DNA of 64,000 bases from an uncultured Flavobacteriaceae bacterium (GCA_943788165.1 CALSPF010000002.1:186001-250000), one strand, 5' to 3'. Numbered from the stretch's first letter, positions 1-9,063 are shown. The notes: generated from the sequence alone by a model not told the origin. Program-made: numbers and translations.

Positions 1-156
1 CACTACGCAAAGGTTGTACGTGCCGATCTGCTTATAATGAATGCCGAAAATAAAAACAGTTCCCTTTGGTCTCGTATTTTCACCAAAGACCTAGAACACA
101 TTCTCTCTGAATTACCTACGGATGTATTAATCGTTCAAAACAAGGAAGATGAATAA
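1..156 (+). CDS. C-terminal end of a UspA-like universal stress protein (partial)
   Basis: Frame 1 is open from the window edge to TAA at 154-156, giving the last 51 residues of a protein. The pattern of a hydrophobic strand (ADLLIMN), a region corresponding to the phosphate-binding loop and a final strand (TDVLIVQN) resembles the C-terminal half of UspA-fold domains, although the glycine-rich ATP loop of classical Usp proteins is not evident. Its stop overlaps the start of the SulP gene by 8 bases, so the two are probably translationally coupled. UspA/SulP pairing is common in bacteria. The assignment is tentative because most of the protein lies outside the window. Confidence 0.5.
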   Translation, partial: HYAKVVRADLLIMNAENKNSSLWSRIFTKDLEHILSELPTDVLIVQNKEDE

Positions 157-2371
157 ACCCAGCGCAATAAAAACATTTATCGGAGATCTCCCCAAAAACC
201 TTTTTGCTGGATTTGTTGTGTCTCTAGTTGCTCTCCCCTTGGGGCTTGGATTGGCCATTGCTTCTGAAGCGCCTCCCATTTCTGGTGTCATTGCTGCTGT
301 GGTTGGGGGAATGGTCACCGCGATTTTAGGCGGTTCTCAACTAACCATTACTGGGCCTGGAAATGGTCTCGTAATTGTCTTGCTTTCAGCAATAACTACA
401 CTTGGAGGAGGCGATTTATACCAAGGCTATTTATTCACCCTTGCTGCCATTGTTTTTGCCGGGACGCTCATGTTTTTGTTTGGTGTTTTTCGTTTAGGTG
501 CGCTAAGTGAGTTTTTCCCATCGTCTGCCTTGCAGGGAATGTTAGCCGCCATTGGAGTTGGTATTTTAGCGAAACAATTGCATGTTATGCTTGGCATTAC
601 CTCGGTGAGCGGGACCCCATTAAAATTACTTCTGCTTGTACCCTCTTCCATTCAGCAACTTTATCTCAACGCGTCTTTGGAGGCTCTCCTTCCGGCTGGA
701 TTAGGGATTGTCTCTTTGCTTATTTTAGTTTTTTATTCGCGCTTAAGAGGCCCTCTTTTTCGTTTTGTGCCTGCTCCCATGTGGGTGGTGCTAGTCGCCG
801 TTGGCCTAACCTATTATTTTGACCTTGTGGTGAAATCACCCTATCCTGTTGCAGAAAACCTGTTGATTCGTCTGCCCGAAAAAGTATTGAATAACCTTCC
901 TTTTCCAGATTTCAGTATACTTACGACTGGTCCATTCATTTCTACAGTTTTTTCCATAACACTCATTGCCAGTATTGAATCTTTACTTAGTATTAAAGCC
1001 GTTGACAAACTAGATCCTCAAAAAAGAAGATCAAATGTCAATAAAGACTTGCGCGCCTTGGGTATTGGAACAACCTTGAGTGGCCTTGTTGGGGGACTTA
1101 ATGTTGTTACTGTTATTGCGCGAAGTTCAGTTAACGTCAATAACGGGGGGAGTAATCGCTCCTCAAACTTTGCACACGCTCTCTTTTTGTTGGCCTTTGT
1201 TTTACTATTTCAAGATCAAATTGAACGAATTGCTCTCCCTGCTCTGGCGGCAATTTTAGTGTTTACTGGTTACAGGCTTGCCGCTCCCAAAAATCTCTTG
1301 CGTATTTTAACCATTGGAAAAGAACAGGCAGCAATTTTTGGTATCACTCTAATTGTTACGCTCACCAATGGTTTAATTACGGGAATTGGCGCGGGTATTT
1401 TAGCCACCTTCCTTATCCATGTTGCCATCAACCGTAGTTTATTTCTTTTTAGCCGAAACTGGCTAAAACCTAATGTGCTTATGTACAAGGAAGACGAGAG
1501 TGGAAATTACTATGTAAGCGTTAAGAGCTTTAGCTCCTTTTTAAACTTTTACAGGCTAAAAGGTAAATTGGATGAGATTCCAGAATCTGAGCATGCAATT
1601 GTCGACTTTTCTCTCTGTGAATTTGTTGACCATACCGTGATGGAAGGACTCAACGATTATCGTCGTGTTTTTGCTAGAAAAGGCGGTGTTTTTGAAATCA
1701 TTGGTCTAGATGCGCACGGGACAGACACCCAGCATCCTTTTGCCATTCGAAAAACCCTACCGTCAAATGACTTTTTTAAATTAGGAAAGAACCTGACCAA
1801 GCGTCAAATCTCATTACAAAAACTGGCCACTGTTTTGGATTGGGAATACCGTTCAGAACTTACGTCAGACACCAAAGAACTTGAGCGTTTTGATTATTTC
1901 AAAACAAAAGTGGTCAACTATCAATACAACGAACTTATCTCTAAAGACAATCAATTTCATTTGTTTGATCTTTCTTACACCGAAGGAGCATTCATTGCAA
2001 AAGAAGACATTAAGGCTTCTTTCTTGTTGGTGGAACTTGGCTATTCTATCCCTAAATTTATTTTAGACCGCGAAAATTTCTTGGGTGGATTAAATGAAAT
2101 AACTCCTTATGACGACATCGATTTTTCTGAATTTACAGACTTTTCACGCCGTTTTTTTTTAGGGGGAGAAGACGCTAAATCAATTCGCTCTCTCTTCAAT
2201 CAAGAGCTTGTTTTCTTTTTTGAAAGTCACCAATATTATCGTGTTGAGTCTATTGGGAACAGTTTGTTAATTAAAAGAAGAACTCGTTTGTCCAGTATTC
2301 AGGAAGTGAAAAGCCTTTTGGCCTTTTCCAATGAATTAATGGCTATTTTAAACACGCGAAACAATGCATAA
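149..2371 (+). CDS. SulP family inorganic anion transporter with STAS domain
   Basis: A 740-residue inner-membrane protein. About residues 15-435 form a hydrophobic SulP core with the family's glycine-rich N-terminal segments (ALPLGLGLAIAS, LTITGPGNGLV). A cytoplasmic STAS-like region follows (about 450-525, with DFSLCEFVDHTVMEGL). SulP proteins move sulfate, bicarbonate or other anions by proton or sodium coupling; the substrate here cannot be read from sequence. After STAS comes an extra domain of about 215 residues that I do not recognise, seen in Bacteroidetes SulP proteins. The gene overlaps the preceding Usp-like gene by 8 bases and the small membrane peptide ORF downstream. Confidence 0.88.
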   Translation: MNKPSAIKTFIGDLPKNLFAGFVVSLVALPLGLGLAIASEAPPISGVIAAVVGGMVTAILGGSQLTITGPGNGLVIVLLSAITTLGGGDLYQGYLFTLAAIVFAGTLMFLFGVFRLGALSEFFPSSALQGMLAAIGVGILAKQLHVMLGITSVSGTPLKLLLLVPSSIQQLYLNASLEALLPAGLGIVSLLILVFYSRLRGPLFRFVPAPMWVVLVAVGLTYYFDLVVKSPYPVAENLLIRLPEKVLNNLPFPDFSILTTGPFISTVFSITLIASIESLLSIKAVDKLDPQKRRSNVNKDLRALGIGTTLSGLVGGLNVVTVIARSSVNVNNGGSNRSSNFAHALFLLAFVLLFQDQIERIALPALAAILVFTGYRLAAPKNLLRILTIGKEQAAIFGITLIVTLTNGLITGIGAGILATFLIHVAINRSLFLFSRNWLKPNVLMYKEDESGNYYVSVKSFSSFLNFYRLKGKLDEIPESEHAIVDFSLCEFVDHTVMEGLNDYRRVFARKGGVFEIIGLDAHGTDTQHPFAIRKTLPSNDFFKLGKNLTKRQISLQKLATVLDWEYRSELTSDTKELERFDYFKTKVVNYQYNELISKDNQFHLFDLSYTEGAFIAKEDIKASFLLVELGYSIPKFILDRENFLGGLNEITPYDDIDFSEFTDFSRRFFLGGEDAKSIRSLFNQELVFFFESHQYYRVESIGNSLLIKRRTRLSSIQEVKSLLAFSNELMAILNTRNNA

Positions 2372-2513
2372 TAAACGATTTGTCTTTTTATTCATGGAAA
2401 ACAACAACAATGACATAATCTACAACTTGCTCTACTTAGTTGGCGTGCTTCTTTTATTTTTACTTATTTATTGGCCGCCACTATTTGAAGCCTTTTTAGA
2501 ATGGAAACAATAA
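2364..2513 (+). CDS. Small single-pass membrane peptide, 49 residues
   Basis: This short reading frame overlaps the SulP stop by 8 bases and ends inside the next intergenic stretch. The product has a polar start (an MENNNNDI segment from an internal ATG at 2394), one hydrophobic helix of about 20 residues (roughly residues 21-40) and an acidic/aromatic tail ending in LEWKQ. Start choice is uncertain: 2364 gives 49 residues and 2394 gives 39. The helix, the lack of other genes here and the tight packing argue for a real gene. No family is recognised; it may modify or accompany the SulP transporter, which is inference only. Confidence 0.45.
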   Translation: MHNKRFVFLFMENNNNDIIYNLLYLVGVLLLFLLIYWPPLFEAFLEWKQ

Positions 2514-2530
2514 CCCTAATCTCAACTCCC

Positions 2531-3508
2531 ATGAAAACATCTCCCCTTTATGCCTGCCTTTTTTTTCTTTTTACAAGTACAATCATTGCACAAAAAACAA
2601 TTGATAGCGTAGAGCGGCTTGACCCAGAAATCAACCGTTTGATCCCAGAGAATGCTGTAATAGAAATTCTAGCGGACGGCTTCAGTTGGTCCGAAGGGCC
2701 CGTTTGGGTCCCTGAACTCAAGGCTGTTTTATTTACCGATGTTCCCCAAAACAAAGCATATCGTTGGGATGAAACCAATGGCCTACAAGTATACTTAGAT
2801 CCGAGTGGCTATACCGCCTATGCACCTAACGAGAAGAAAACTGGAGCAAATGGTCTTATTTTAGACCCCAAGGGCAACCTGCTTCTTGCACAACACGGAG
2901 ATAGAAGAATTGCAAAAATGCTTGCTCCTTTGGAAACAAAAAGCTCCTTTATAACTCTTGTAGACTCTTTTGGTGAAAAGCGCTTTCATTCGCCAAATGA
3001 CTTGATCCTTTCTTCAAACGGGGATCTACTTTTTACAGACCCTCCTTATGGCTTAAATGGCGATAAAGATCCACTAAGAGAAATAGAATTTAACGGTGTT
3101 TACCGCCACTCTAGCGAAGGAGAAACAACCCTCCTTTACTCCGGTTTAACCCGCCCAAATGGCCTGGCTTTCTCTAGAGATGAATCAATTTTATATATCG
3201 CTAACTCAGACCCAAAAAAGAATCTTTGGATGGCTTTTGACTACATAGATGGAGCACTTGAAAATTCGCGTGTATTTTTCGACGCTACTGCATTCAAACA
3301 ACCCGGCTTAGCGGATGGTTTAAAAGTTCATTCCTCTGGCGCTGTGTTTGCCACAGGGCCCGGAGGGGTTTTGGTTTTCTCTGCCCAAGGGAAACATCTT
3401 GGTACAATTCGAACGCCCGGGAGAGCCGCTAATTGCGCTTTCGGTGACAACGAAGACCACCTCTATATTACAGCCAACAAATACCTCACGCGAATAAAAC
3501 TTAACTAA
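2531..3508 (+). CDS. Secreted SMP-30/gluconolactonase-like protein
   Basis: A 325-residue beta-propeller hydrolase of the SMP-30/gluconolactonase/LRE family. I chose ATG 2531 rather than 2501 because it gives a clean signal peptide (MKTSPLYACLFFLFT, cleaved near IIAQ). The metal-site residues expected for the family are visible: Glu in WSEGPVW (about residue 55), Asn in GANGL, SPNDL and RPNGLA, and Asp in LADGLK. The family hydrolyses sugar lactones with a divalent metal; the exact substrate is unknown. Its TAA overlaps the ATG of the next gene (TAATG), so it is likely co-translated with the MBL hydrolase, itself possibly a lactonase. Confidence 0.85.
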   Translation: MKTSPLYACLFFLFTSTIIAQKTIDSVERLDPEINRLIPENAVIEILADGFSWSEGPVWVPELKAVLFTDVPQNKAYRWDETNGLQVYLDPSGYTAYAPNEKKTGANGLILDPKGNLLLAQHGDRRIAKMLAPLETKSSFITLVDSFGEKRFHSPNDLILSSNGDLLFTDPPYGLNGDKDPLREIEFNGVYRHSSEGETTLLYSGLTRPNGLAFSRDESILYIANSDPKKNLWMAFDYIDGALENSRVFFDATAFKQPGLADGLKVHSSGAVFATGPGGVLVFSAQGKHLGTIRTPGRAANCAFGDNEDHLYITANKYLTRIKLN

Positions 3509-4350
3509 TGCGATTACACGCCATAGAAACAGGACATTTTAAACTGGACGGAGGCGCCATGTTTGGCGTTGTTCCCAAAACACTTTGGGAAAGAACCAAT
3601 CCTGCAGATGAAATGAACCGCATTAAAATGGCTGCACGTTCGCTATTGATTGAAGACGGGAACCGCCTAATTCTAATCGACACAGGCATGGGCAATAAAC
3701 AAAGTGAAAAGTTTTTTTCGCACTATGCCCTGTGGGGAAATTTTGACCTAGACAGTTCACTTAAGAAGGCAGGCTTTCACCGTGATGATATTACGGATGT
3801 CGTTTTTACTCACCTTCATTTTGACCACTGCGGCGGAGCCATTGTCCGCAACAAAAAAGGCTTCTATGAGCCTGCCTTCAAAAATGCACGCTTTTGGTCG
3901 CACAAAGACCATTGGCAATGGGCCATTGAGCCCAATGTGCGCGAAGCTGCTTCCTTCCTGCCCGAGAACATTCTGCCCATAGAAGAAAGTGGGCAACTAA
4001 ACTTTGTGAACAACGCTAAAACTGAACTGGGCTTTGAGATGCTTTTGATGGATGGTCACACCGAAAAACAACTACTCCCGGTAATTCAACACAAAGGAAA
4101 AACGATTGTTTTCGCCGCAGATTTAATTCCAACCGTAGGACACCTGCCCATTGCTTATGTAATGGGGTACGACGCCCGACCCCTTTTAACCTTAAGTGAA
4201 AAGAAGCGTTTTTTGGCTACAGCCGTTGATCACGATTATCTCCTTTTTCTAGAACACGATGCAGAGAATCAATTAATTTCCTTGAAAAACACCGAAAAAG
4301 GTGTTCGATTGGACCAAAGCTTTAGTCTAGACTCTTATTTTGAATCCTAA
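3508..4350 (+). CDS. MBL-fold metallo-hydrolase (lactonase-like)
   Basis: A 280-residue cytoplasmic metallo-beta-lactamase-fold protein. The dinuclear zinc motif HxHxDH is present as HLHFDHCGG at about residues 102-110, followed by a later His in MDGHTEK, Asp in FAADLIP and His in FLEHDAE, which match the remaining ligand positions. Overall layout resembles the AHL-lactonase/quorum-quenching branch, but substrate cannot be assigned from sequence. Start ATG overlaps the stop of the gluconolactonase-like gene by one base. No signal peptide is seen, so the two enzymes act in different compartments. Confidence 0.82.
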   Translation: MRLHAIETGHFKLDGGAMFGVVPKTLWERTNPADEMNRIKMAARSLLIEDGNRLILIDTGMGNKQSEKFFSHYALWGNFDLDSSLKKAGFHRDDITDVVFTHLHFDHCGGAIVRNKKGFYEPAFKNARFWSHKDHWQWAIEPNVREAASFLPENILPIEESGQLNFVNNAKTELGFEMLLMDGHTEKQLLPVIQHKGKTIVFAADLIPTVGHLPIAYVMGYDARPLLTLSEKKRFLATAVDHDYLLFLEHDAENQLISLKNTEKGVRLDQSFSLDSYFES

Positions 4351-4359
4351 GAAGTTTCC

Positions 4360-4367
4360 TATATTTA
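4360..4367 (+). promoter_or_regulatory. Putative -7 box (TATATTTA) for the M1 peptidase gene
   Basis: Near-match to the Bacteroidetes -7 consensus TAnnTTTG, 21 bases before ATG 4389 and just after the stop of the MBL gene. A -33 TTG element is not clear. Confidence 0.35.
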
Positions 4368-4388
4368 CCTCCTTATCAACTTTTTATC

Positions 4389-6212
4389 ATGAAAAAACTA
4401 CTTCTTTCTTTTGCCCTTCTTACCGCTTCTTTCGTCTCTGCTCAATATTGGCAGCAAGCCGTTGACTATACCATTGCAGTAGAATTGGATCCAGAAACAG
4501 CACAGTACCAAGGAACAGAAACAGTTGTTTACACCAATAACTCCCCAGAAACTTTACATAAGGTGTTTTTTCATCAGTATTTCAATGCCTTTCAACCGGG
4601 AAGTGAAATGGCGATTCGACTTAAAAATGCGGGAGATAGAAATGGTCGTTTTAAAGTTGACATTGATTCGCTAAACCCAACACAACAAGGCTTTTTAAAG
4701 GTGGCTAATATGACGCAAGACGGAACAGCTGTTCAGCTTGTTGATAGTGAAACCATCTTAGAAGTAAGCTTAGCAAAACCACTAGCGCCAGGAAAAAGCA
4801 CTTCGTTTTCTATGACCTTTGAAGGACAAGTTCCCGATGTCATTCGCCGAGCAGGAAAGAACTCCAAGGAAGGCATCGCCTTTTCCATGGCACAATGGTA
4901 CCCCAAAATGGCGGAATACGACTATGAGGGTTGGAATGCCGATCCTTACACTGGACGAGAATTCCATGGTGTATGGGGAGATTTTGACGTGAAAATTACC
5001 CTTGACAAAGCGTTTACAGTAGCAGCAAGTGGCTACCTGCAAAATGCGGACGATATTGGGCGTGGATATACTGATCGCAAGAAAGCGAAAAGCAAAAGAG
5101 GAAAAATTACCTGGCATTATGTTGCTCCAAACGTACACGACTTTACTTGGGCGGCAGATCCCGACTATATTCACGACACCTACCCTGGGCCCAACGATGT
5201 TACCCTTCACTTCTTCTATAAAAACAATCCTGATATTATTGATAATTGGAAAAAACTTCAGCCACTTACTGCTAAGTTGATGACCTATTTTAATAAGGCT
5301 ATTGGTCCTTATCCCTACAAACAATATTCTGTTGTTCATGGTGGAGATGGAGGAATGGAATATGCTATGCTTACGCTAATTACAGGGAACCGTAAATTTG
5401 GTTCGCTTGTTGGCGTGACTGCACACGAATTAGCCCATTCTTGGTTTCAACATGTGTTGGCCACCAACGAAACCAAACACGAATGGATGGACGAAGGCTT
5501 TACCTCCTTTATCTCTACCCTTGCTGAAAATGAAATCTTAGAAGAAAACAAAGAATTTCCCTTGGAAGGTTCTTATAAAGGTTATTATCGATTAGCCAGC
5601 TCTGGCGTTGAAATGCCACAAGCAACCAATGCCAACCGATACAGCCACAACTTCGCATATGAAAGTACCGCATATAATAAAGGAGCTGTGTTTTTGGGTC
5701 AATTAGGCTACATCATTGGAAAAGAAAAATTGTTTGAAACCCTCCGAACCTATTATGATGAATGGAAATTCAAGCACCCGCGACCAAATGATCTTCGTGT
5801 AATTGCTGAACGCATCTCTGGCCTGCAATTACAATGGTATTTAACCGATTGGACACAAACAACAAATGCTATTGATTATGCTATTACTTTCAAAGAAGAC
5901 GGAGAAAGTAAGGCAACGGTTCAGTTAGAGCGTAAGGGGCTAATGCCAATGCCCTTAGAAATATTAGTGCAATACAAGAACGGAGAAACACAATTGCACT
6001 ATATCCCCATTTCTTTAATGCGTGGCGAAAAAGAAAATCCATATTCAATTGACTGGATCGTTCATGCAGACTGGACTTGGGCAAACCCGAAATATTCCTT
6101 TAGTGTCGATCGTTCTTTATCAGAAATTGAAGCGGTAATCATCGATCCAAGTAATTTAATGGCTGATATCGATAAGACAAACAACTATTATGTTAACTAC
6201 GAAAAAAACTAA
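4389..6212 (+). CDS. Secreted M1 family zinc metallopeptidase
   Basis: A 607-residue aminopeptidase of the M1 (gluzincin) family. It starts with a signal peptide (MKKLLLSFALLTASFVSAQ). The exopeptidase motif appears as GGMEY (about residues 320-325) and the zinc site as HELAHSW near residue 346, with the third ligand Glu in MDEGF about 18 residues later. M1 enzymes remove N-terminal residues from peptides; this one should work in the periplasm or outside the cell. The last 23 bases overlap the start of rnpA in another frame. Confidence 0.9.
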   Translation: MKKLLLSFALLTASFVSAQYWQQAVDYTIAVELDPETAQYQGTETVVYTNNSPETLHKVFFHQYFNAFQPGSEMAIRLKNAGDRNGRFKVDIDSLNPTQQGFLKVANMTQDGTAVQLVDSETILEVSLAKPLAPGKSTSFSMTFEGQVPDVIRRAGKNSKEGIAFSMAQWYPKMAEYDYEGWNADPYTGREFHGVWGDFDVKITLDKAFTVAASGYLQNADDIGRGYTDRKKAKSKRGKITWHYVAPNVHDFTWAADPDYIHDTYPGPNDVTLHFFYKNNPDIIDNWKKLQPLTAKLMTYFNKAIGPYPYKQYSVVHGGDGGMEYAMLTLITGNRKFGSLVGVTAHELAHSWFQHVLATNETKHEWMDEGFTSFISTLAENEILEENKEFPLEGSYKGYYRLASSGVEMPQATNANRYSHNFAYESTAYNKGAVFLGQLGYIIGKEKLFETLRTYYDEWKFKHPRPNDLRVIAERISGLQLQWYLTDWTQTTNAIDYAITFKEDGESKATVQLERKGLMPMPLEILVQYKNGETQLHYIPISLMRGEKENPYSIDWIVHADWTWANPKYSFSVDRSLSEIEAVIIDPSNLMADIDKTNNYYVNYEKN

Positions 6213-6537
6213 CCTAAGAAGGCTTAAAAGTAAAGCGGTTATTGATCGCCTTTTTTTGGAGGGAGAAGGCATTCATAGCAAGCATTTGTTTCTTCGCCTA
6301 ATACAAGAAAAAGAGACCCCTTTTGTCTATGCTGGCGTTTCGGTTTCTAAAAGGACTTTTAAAAAAGCCGTAGACCGTAATCGCATCAAGCGTCAATTGC
6401 GGGTTGCTCTAAAAAGTGTTACTCAAATCTCGTTTAAAGGAAGTTTTATGCTCGTTTACAAAGGCAGAAAACTACCCAACACCCTCGAATTAATTGAAGA
6501 AACCTCTCTTTTGTTTGCAAAAATAACGCCCCTATAA
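6190..6537 (+). CDS. rnpA: Ribonuclease P protein component
   Basis: A 115-residue basic protein that assists the RNase P RNA in removing 5' leaders from precursor tRNAs. The signature RNRIKRQLR helix lies at about residues 62-71, preceded by VSVSKRTFKKAV, and the N-terminus (LRRLKSKAVIDRLFLEG) matches the family. It starts inside the 3' end of the M1 peptidase gene (23-base overlap). rpmH, its usual partner in other bacteria, is not adjacent, which is normal for Flavobacteria. Confidence 0.92.
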   Translation: MLTTKKTNLRRLKSKAVIDRLFLEGEGIHSKHLFLRLIQEKETPFVYAGVSVSKRTFKKAVDRNRIKRQLRVALKSVTQISFKGSFMLVYKGRKLPNTLELIEETSLLFAKITPL

Positions 6538-6545
6538 TTTAACCT

Positions 6546-7403
6546 ATGTCTTTTACTATGAATCGTTTTCTCTCTAAAATAACTTCTTATTTTACCGTCA
6601 TCTTTGGACTCGTTATGTTTGCATGTGGAGGTAAGGATTCTGATCGTGCTGCAAATGCATCCAATAATGACAGCGCTTCTCCATTAACCCTACATGCTGC
6701 TTTTAATGACTTTGATGACCTAAACGTTACTATCTATTTAGACGTAGATCAAGTCGTTATAGAAACAAATGGCCTGCCCAATCACACGTCTCCCTATTGG
6801 TCGAATACTACAGATCGGGCAATAATCGGCCCCGGAGGAAGACAAATTGTTACTGCTGCAGTAAGCACAAATCATCCATTATTTGTTGCCCCAACAGCAA
6901 CTTCGTTTGACCTAATGTCTCCAGGGAACATCGACGATTTTAATGGCGAATATAGTTTGCGTGTCTCGTTCAACCCGAGTAAAGCAAATAGAGCCTCTTC
7001 GACTGGTTTAGGCGCAATTGGAATAGCCATAAGTGGTGCTGTTATCTACAACGATCAAGAAGGGCCCAACGAGCCATTGGACAATGCCATAGGGTCTTTT
7101 GATTATTCTGCTGCTCATACTGGGCCACAAAGCTATCATTACCATTTAGAACCAAAAGCTTGGTCCAATGACAACGATGCGCTGGTTGGAATTATCGCAG
7201 ATGGCTTTTTTATCTACGGACGGAAATGTGCTTCAACGGGCACTTATCCTGCTGACCTTGATGCCTCTGGTGGACACACAAATACCACTCAACACACAAC
7301 GGAAGAAGAATACCATTACCATATTGGAAACGAAGTGTATTTGAATCAGTACTACTTACTTTTTCCTGGTGATTATCAAGGAACTGCCAATGCCATTCGA
7401 TAA
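6546..7403 (+). CDS. YHYH-domain lipoprotein
   Basis: A 285-residue predicted lipoprotein: hydrophobic leader ending in LVMFAC followed by GG, with cleavage before Cys (an alternative start at 6558 fits the leader equally well). It carries two YHYH motifs, QSYHYHLEP (about residue 196) and EEYHYHIGNE (about residue 256), which define the YHYH family. A histidine-rich, acidic stretch (GGHTNTTQHTTEEE) sits before the second. The family's function is not established; the His clusters suggest metal binding. It overlaps the next lipoprotein gene by 14 bases and is followed by an SCO gene, suggesting a copper-related operon (inference). Confidence 0.8.
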   Translation: MSFTMNRFLSKITSYFTVIFGLVMFACGGKDSDRAANASNNDSASPLTLHAAFNDFDDLNVTIYLDVDQVVIETNGLPNHTSPYWSNTTDRAIIGPGGRQIVTAAVSTNHPLFVAPTATSFDLMSPGNIDDFNGEYSLRVSFNPSKANRASSTGLGAIGIAISGAVIYNDQEGPNEPLDNAIGSFDYSAAHTGPQSYHYHLEPKAWSNDNDALVGIIADGFFIYGRKCASTGTYPADLDASGGHTNTTQHTTEEEYHYHIGNEVYLNQYYLLFPGDYQGTANAIR

Positions 7404-7983
7404 ATTCTTTTTTCCCTTTCTGTTTGTTATTGCAAGCTGTAATTCCGCTTTGGATAAAGGCGCCCCTATAGAAAAAACACCCTTTATTAAAGTTCAAAAA
7501 GATACATTGATTCGCGATCAAAGCAATGGTTTGCTTCTTTATGAAGGAGAATTATTTACTGGGCGCTCTGTAGAAAAATATTCCAATGGTTCGCTGGCAG
7601 AGCAAATCACTTACTTAAGTGGAAAGAAAAATGGAGTTCATAAAAAATGGTTTCCTTCCGGCACGCAAAGCTTTGAGGCATATTACATTAAAAACAAACG
7701 CGAGGGCAGTGTTAAGACATGGTGGGGAAACGGAAATTTACGCTCTTCTTCAAACTACATTTTAGGTATACCACATGGGGAACAAAAAGAATGGTACAGT
7801 AGTGGGCAACTCTTCAAAAAAACAAACCTATTTCAAGGAAGAGAAGAAGGGTCGCAGCAGGCCTGGAGAAAGAACGGAAAATTATATAATAATTATGTAG
7901 CGAAAGATGGGCGAATTTTCGGACTGAAAAGAGCCAATTTATGCTTCGAATTAAAGGATGAAAAATTACGTGACCGCAACTAA
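7390..7983 (+). CDS. MORN-repeat (YwqK-like) lipoprotein
   Basis: I start this protein at ATG 7390, giving 197 residues with a lipoprotein leader (FPFLFVIASC then NS). The rest is a run of about six degenerate repeats of the form NG..(K/E)....Y..G...G....W...G, typical of MORN-2/YwqK-type repeats often labelled as toxin-antitoxin antitoxin. That label is probably misleading here, because the protein is exported and has no toxin partner beside it. The start lies within the YHYH gene (14-base overlap) and the end overlaps the SCO gene by 26 bases, so the three genes form one transcription unit. Confidence 0.78.
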   Translation: MPFDKFFFPFLFVIASCNSALDKGAPIEKTPFIKVQKDTLIRDQSNGLLLYEGELFTGRSVEKYSNGSLAEQITYLSGKKNGVHKKWFPSGTQSFEAYYIKNKREGSVKTWWGNGNLRSSSNYILGIPHGEQKEWYSSGQLFKKTNLFQGREEGSQQAWRKNGKLYNNYVAKDGRIFGLKRANLCFELKDEKLRDRN

Positions 7984-8608
7984 ACCTTTCTTGGGGTTCT
8001 GCTTGTTGTTATTCAGTTGTCAATCTGTAAAAACAAGTTCAATCCCCTACTACAAAGAGGCTTCTTTTTCCCCTCACTGGCTCAAAAAAGGAAGTAAAGA
8101 GATTAAGGCATTTCATAAGGTTGCCCCCTTTGAATTAACCAATCAAGAAGGGGAAAAAATTGACAATAGCACTTTTAAAGGAAAAATTTATGTAGCTGCT
8201 TTTTTCTTTACCACTTGCCCTGGAATTTGCCCTAAAATGACGGACAATATGCGACTTATTCAAGCGGCATTTTTAACTGATCCTAATATCTTGCTGCTTT
8301 CTCATTCCGTTACACCAAGTGTGGATTCGGTTTCTGTTTTAAAAGACTATGCAAAAGCCAAAGGTGTTATTTCTTCTAAATGGCATTTGGCTACAGGCGA
8401 TAAACAGCTCATTTATTCTCTTGGTCGTAAAAGCTATTTTGTTGAAGAAGATCTAGGTCTTCAAAAAAAAGAAACCGATTTTATTCACACCGAGAACTTT
8501 GTTTTGGTGGACGGAGATGGTCATCTTCGTGGGATTTATAATGGCCTAAATAAACGGTCGGTGAATCAATTAATCGAGGATATACGTACGCTTAAACAAG
8601 GTAATTAA
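7958..8608 (+). CDS. SCO1/SenC/PrrC family copper-binding lipoprotein
   Basis: A 216-residue thioredoxin-fold SCO protein. It has a lipoprotein leader (FCLLLFSC then QS). The CxxxC copper/redox motif is visible in TTCPGICPKM (about residues 86-92) and the third ligand His in FIHTENFVL near residue 176. SCO proteins deliver copper to the CuA site of cytochrome c oxidase or act as thiol reductases. It overlaps the upstream MORN-repeat gene. No cytochrome oxidase genes are nearby, so its client may instead relate to the neighbouring YHYH lipoprotein. Confidence 0.88.
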   Translation: MKNYVTATKPFLGFCLLLFSCQSVKTSSIPYYKEASFSPHWLKKGSKEIKAFHKVAPFELTNQEGEKIDNSTFKGKIYVAAFFFTTCPGICPKMTDNMRLIQAAFLTDPNILLLSHSVTPSVDSVSVLKDYAKAKGVISSKWHLATGDKQLIYSLGRKSYFVEEDLGLQKKETDFIHTENFVLVDGDGHLRGIYNGLNKRSVNQLIEDIRTLKQGN

Positions 8609-8613
8609 ACACT

Positions 8614-9063
8614 CTACACCTCCAATACCATTCCTATGTGGGGAATTCCATCTTCTAAGTACGCTTCGCCTGTGGCAATAAAACCGTGTTTATTATAAAA
8701 CTTTTCAAGATGTGCCTGAGCAGAAATTTTTATGCTTTGCCCTGGGTATTTATTTATGCATTGTTCAATTGCAAAGGCAACCAAAGAGTGGCCAATGTTT
8801 TTTCCTCTATGCGATGATGAAGTAACAATTCTTCCAATTGACGCATATTTTGAATACGTAATTCCTTGAGCAAAAACGCGTGCATATGCCACAATATCTG
8901 ATTCAATTGATCCAATAATATGAAGCGCTAAAGGGTCTTTCCCGTCTACATCTGGATATACACAGTTTTGTTCTACCACAAAAACGTCAGCCCGAAGGGC
9001 TAAAATTGCATACAGCTCTTCAACTGTTAACGCAGTAAATTCTTTCTCTTGAAATGTTGTCAT
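8614..9063 (-). CDS. ElaA-like GNAT family N-acetyltransferase
   Basis: About 149 residues of a GNAT acetyltransferase. The N-terminal LYAILALRADVFVVEQ and CVYPDVDGKDPLALH segments are hallmarks of ElaA-type proteins; the acetyl-CoA loop is seen as RIVTSSSHRGKNIGHSL. I prefer the ATG at 9063, which forms a TAATG overlap with rpiB; an upstream in-frame ATG at 9072 would add three residues. Substrate is unknown. It is the second gene of an rpiB-elaA unit on the minus strand. Confidence 0.85.
   Translation of the reverse strand: MTTFQEKEFTALTVEELYAILALRADVFVVEQNCVYPDVDGKDPLALHIIGSIESDIVAYARVFAQGITYSKYASIGRIVTSSSHRGKNIGHSLVAFAIEQCINKYPGQSIKISAQAHLEKFYNKHGFIATGEAYLEDGIPHIGMVLEV

Noticed and set aside
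4782-5339. A 185-codon open frame antisense to the M1 peptidase gene
   Set aside because: It lies inside a well-supported gene, shows no recognisable protein family and has the low-complexity look of a reverse-strand shadow.
7369-7389. Upstream start for the MORN-repeat protein
   Set aside because: The extra residues come before the lipoprotein leader and lie inside the YHYH gene.
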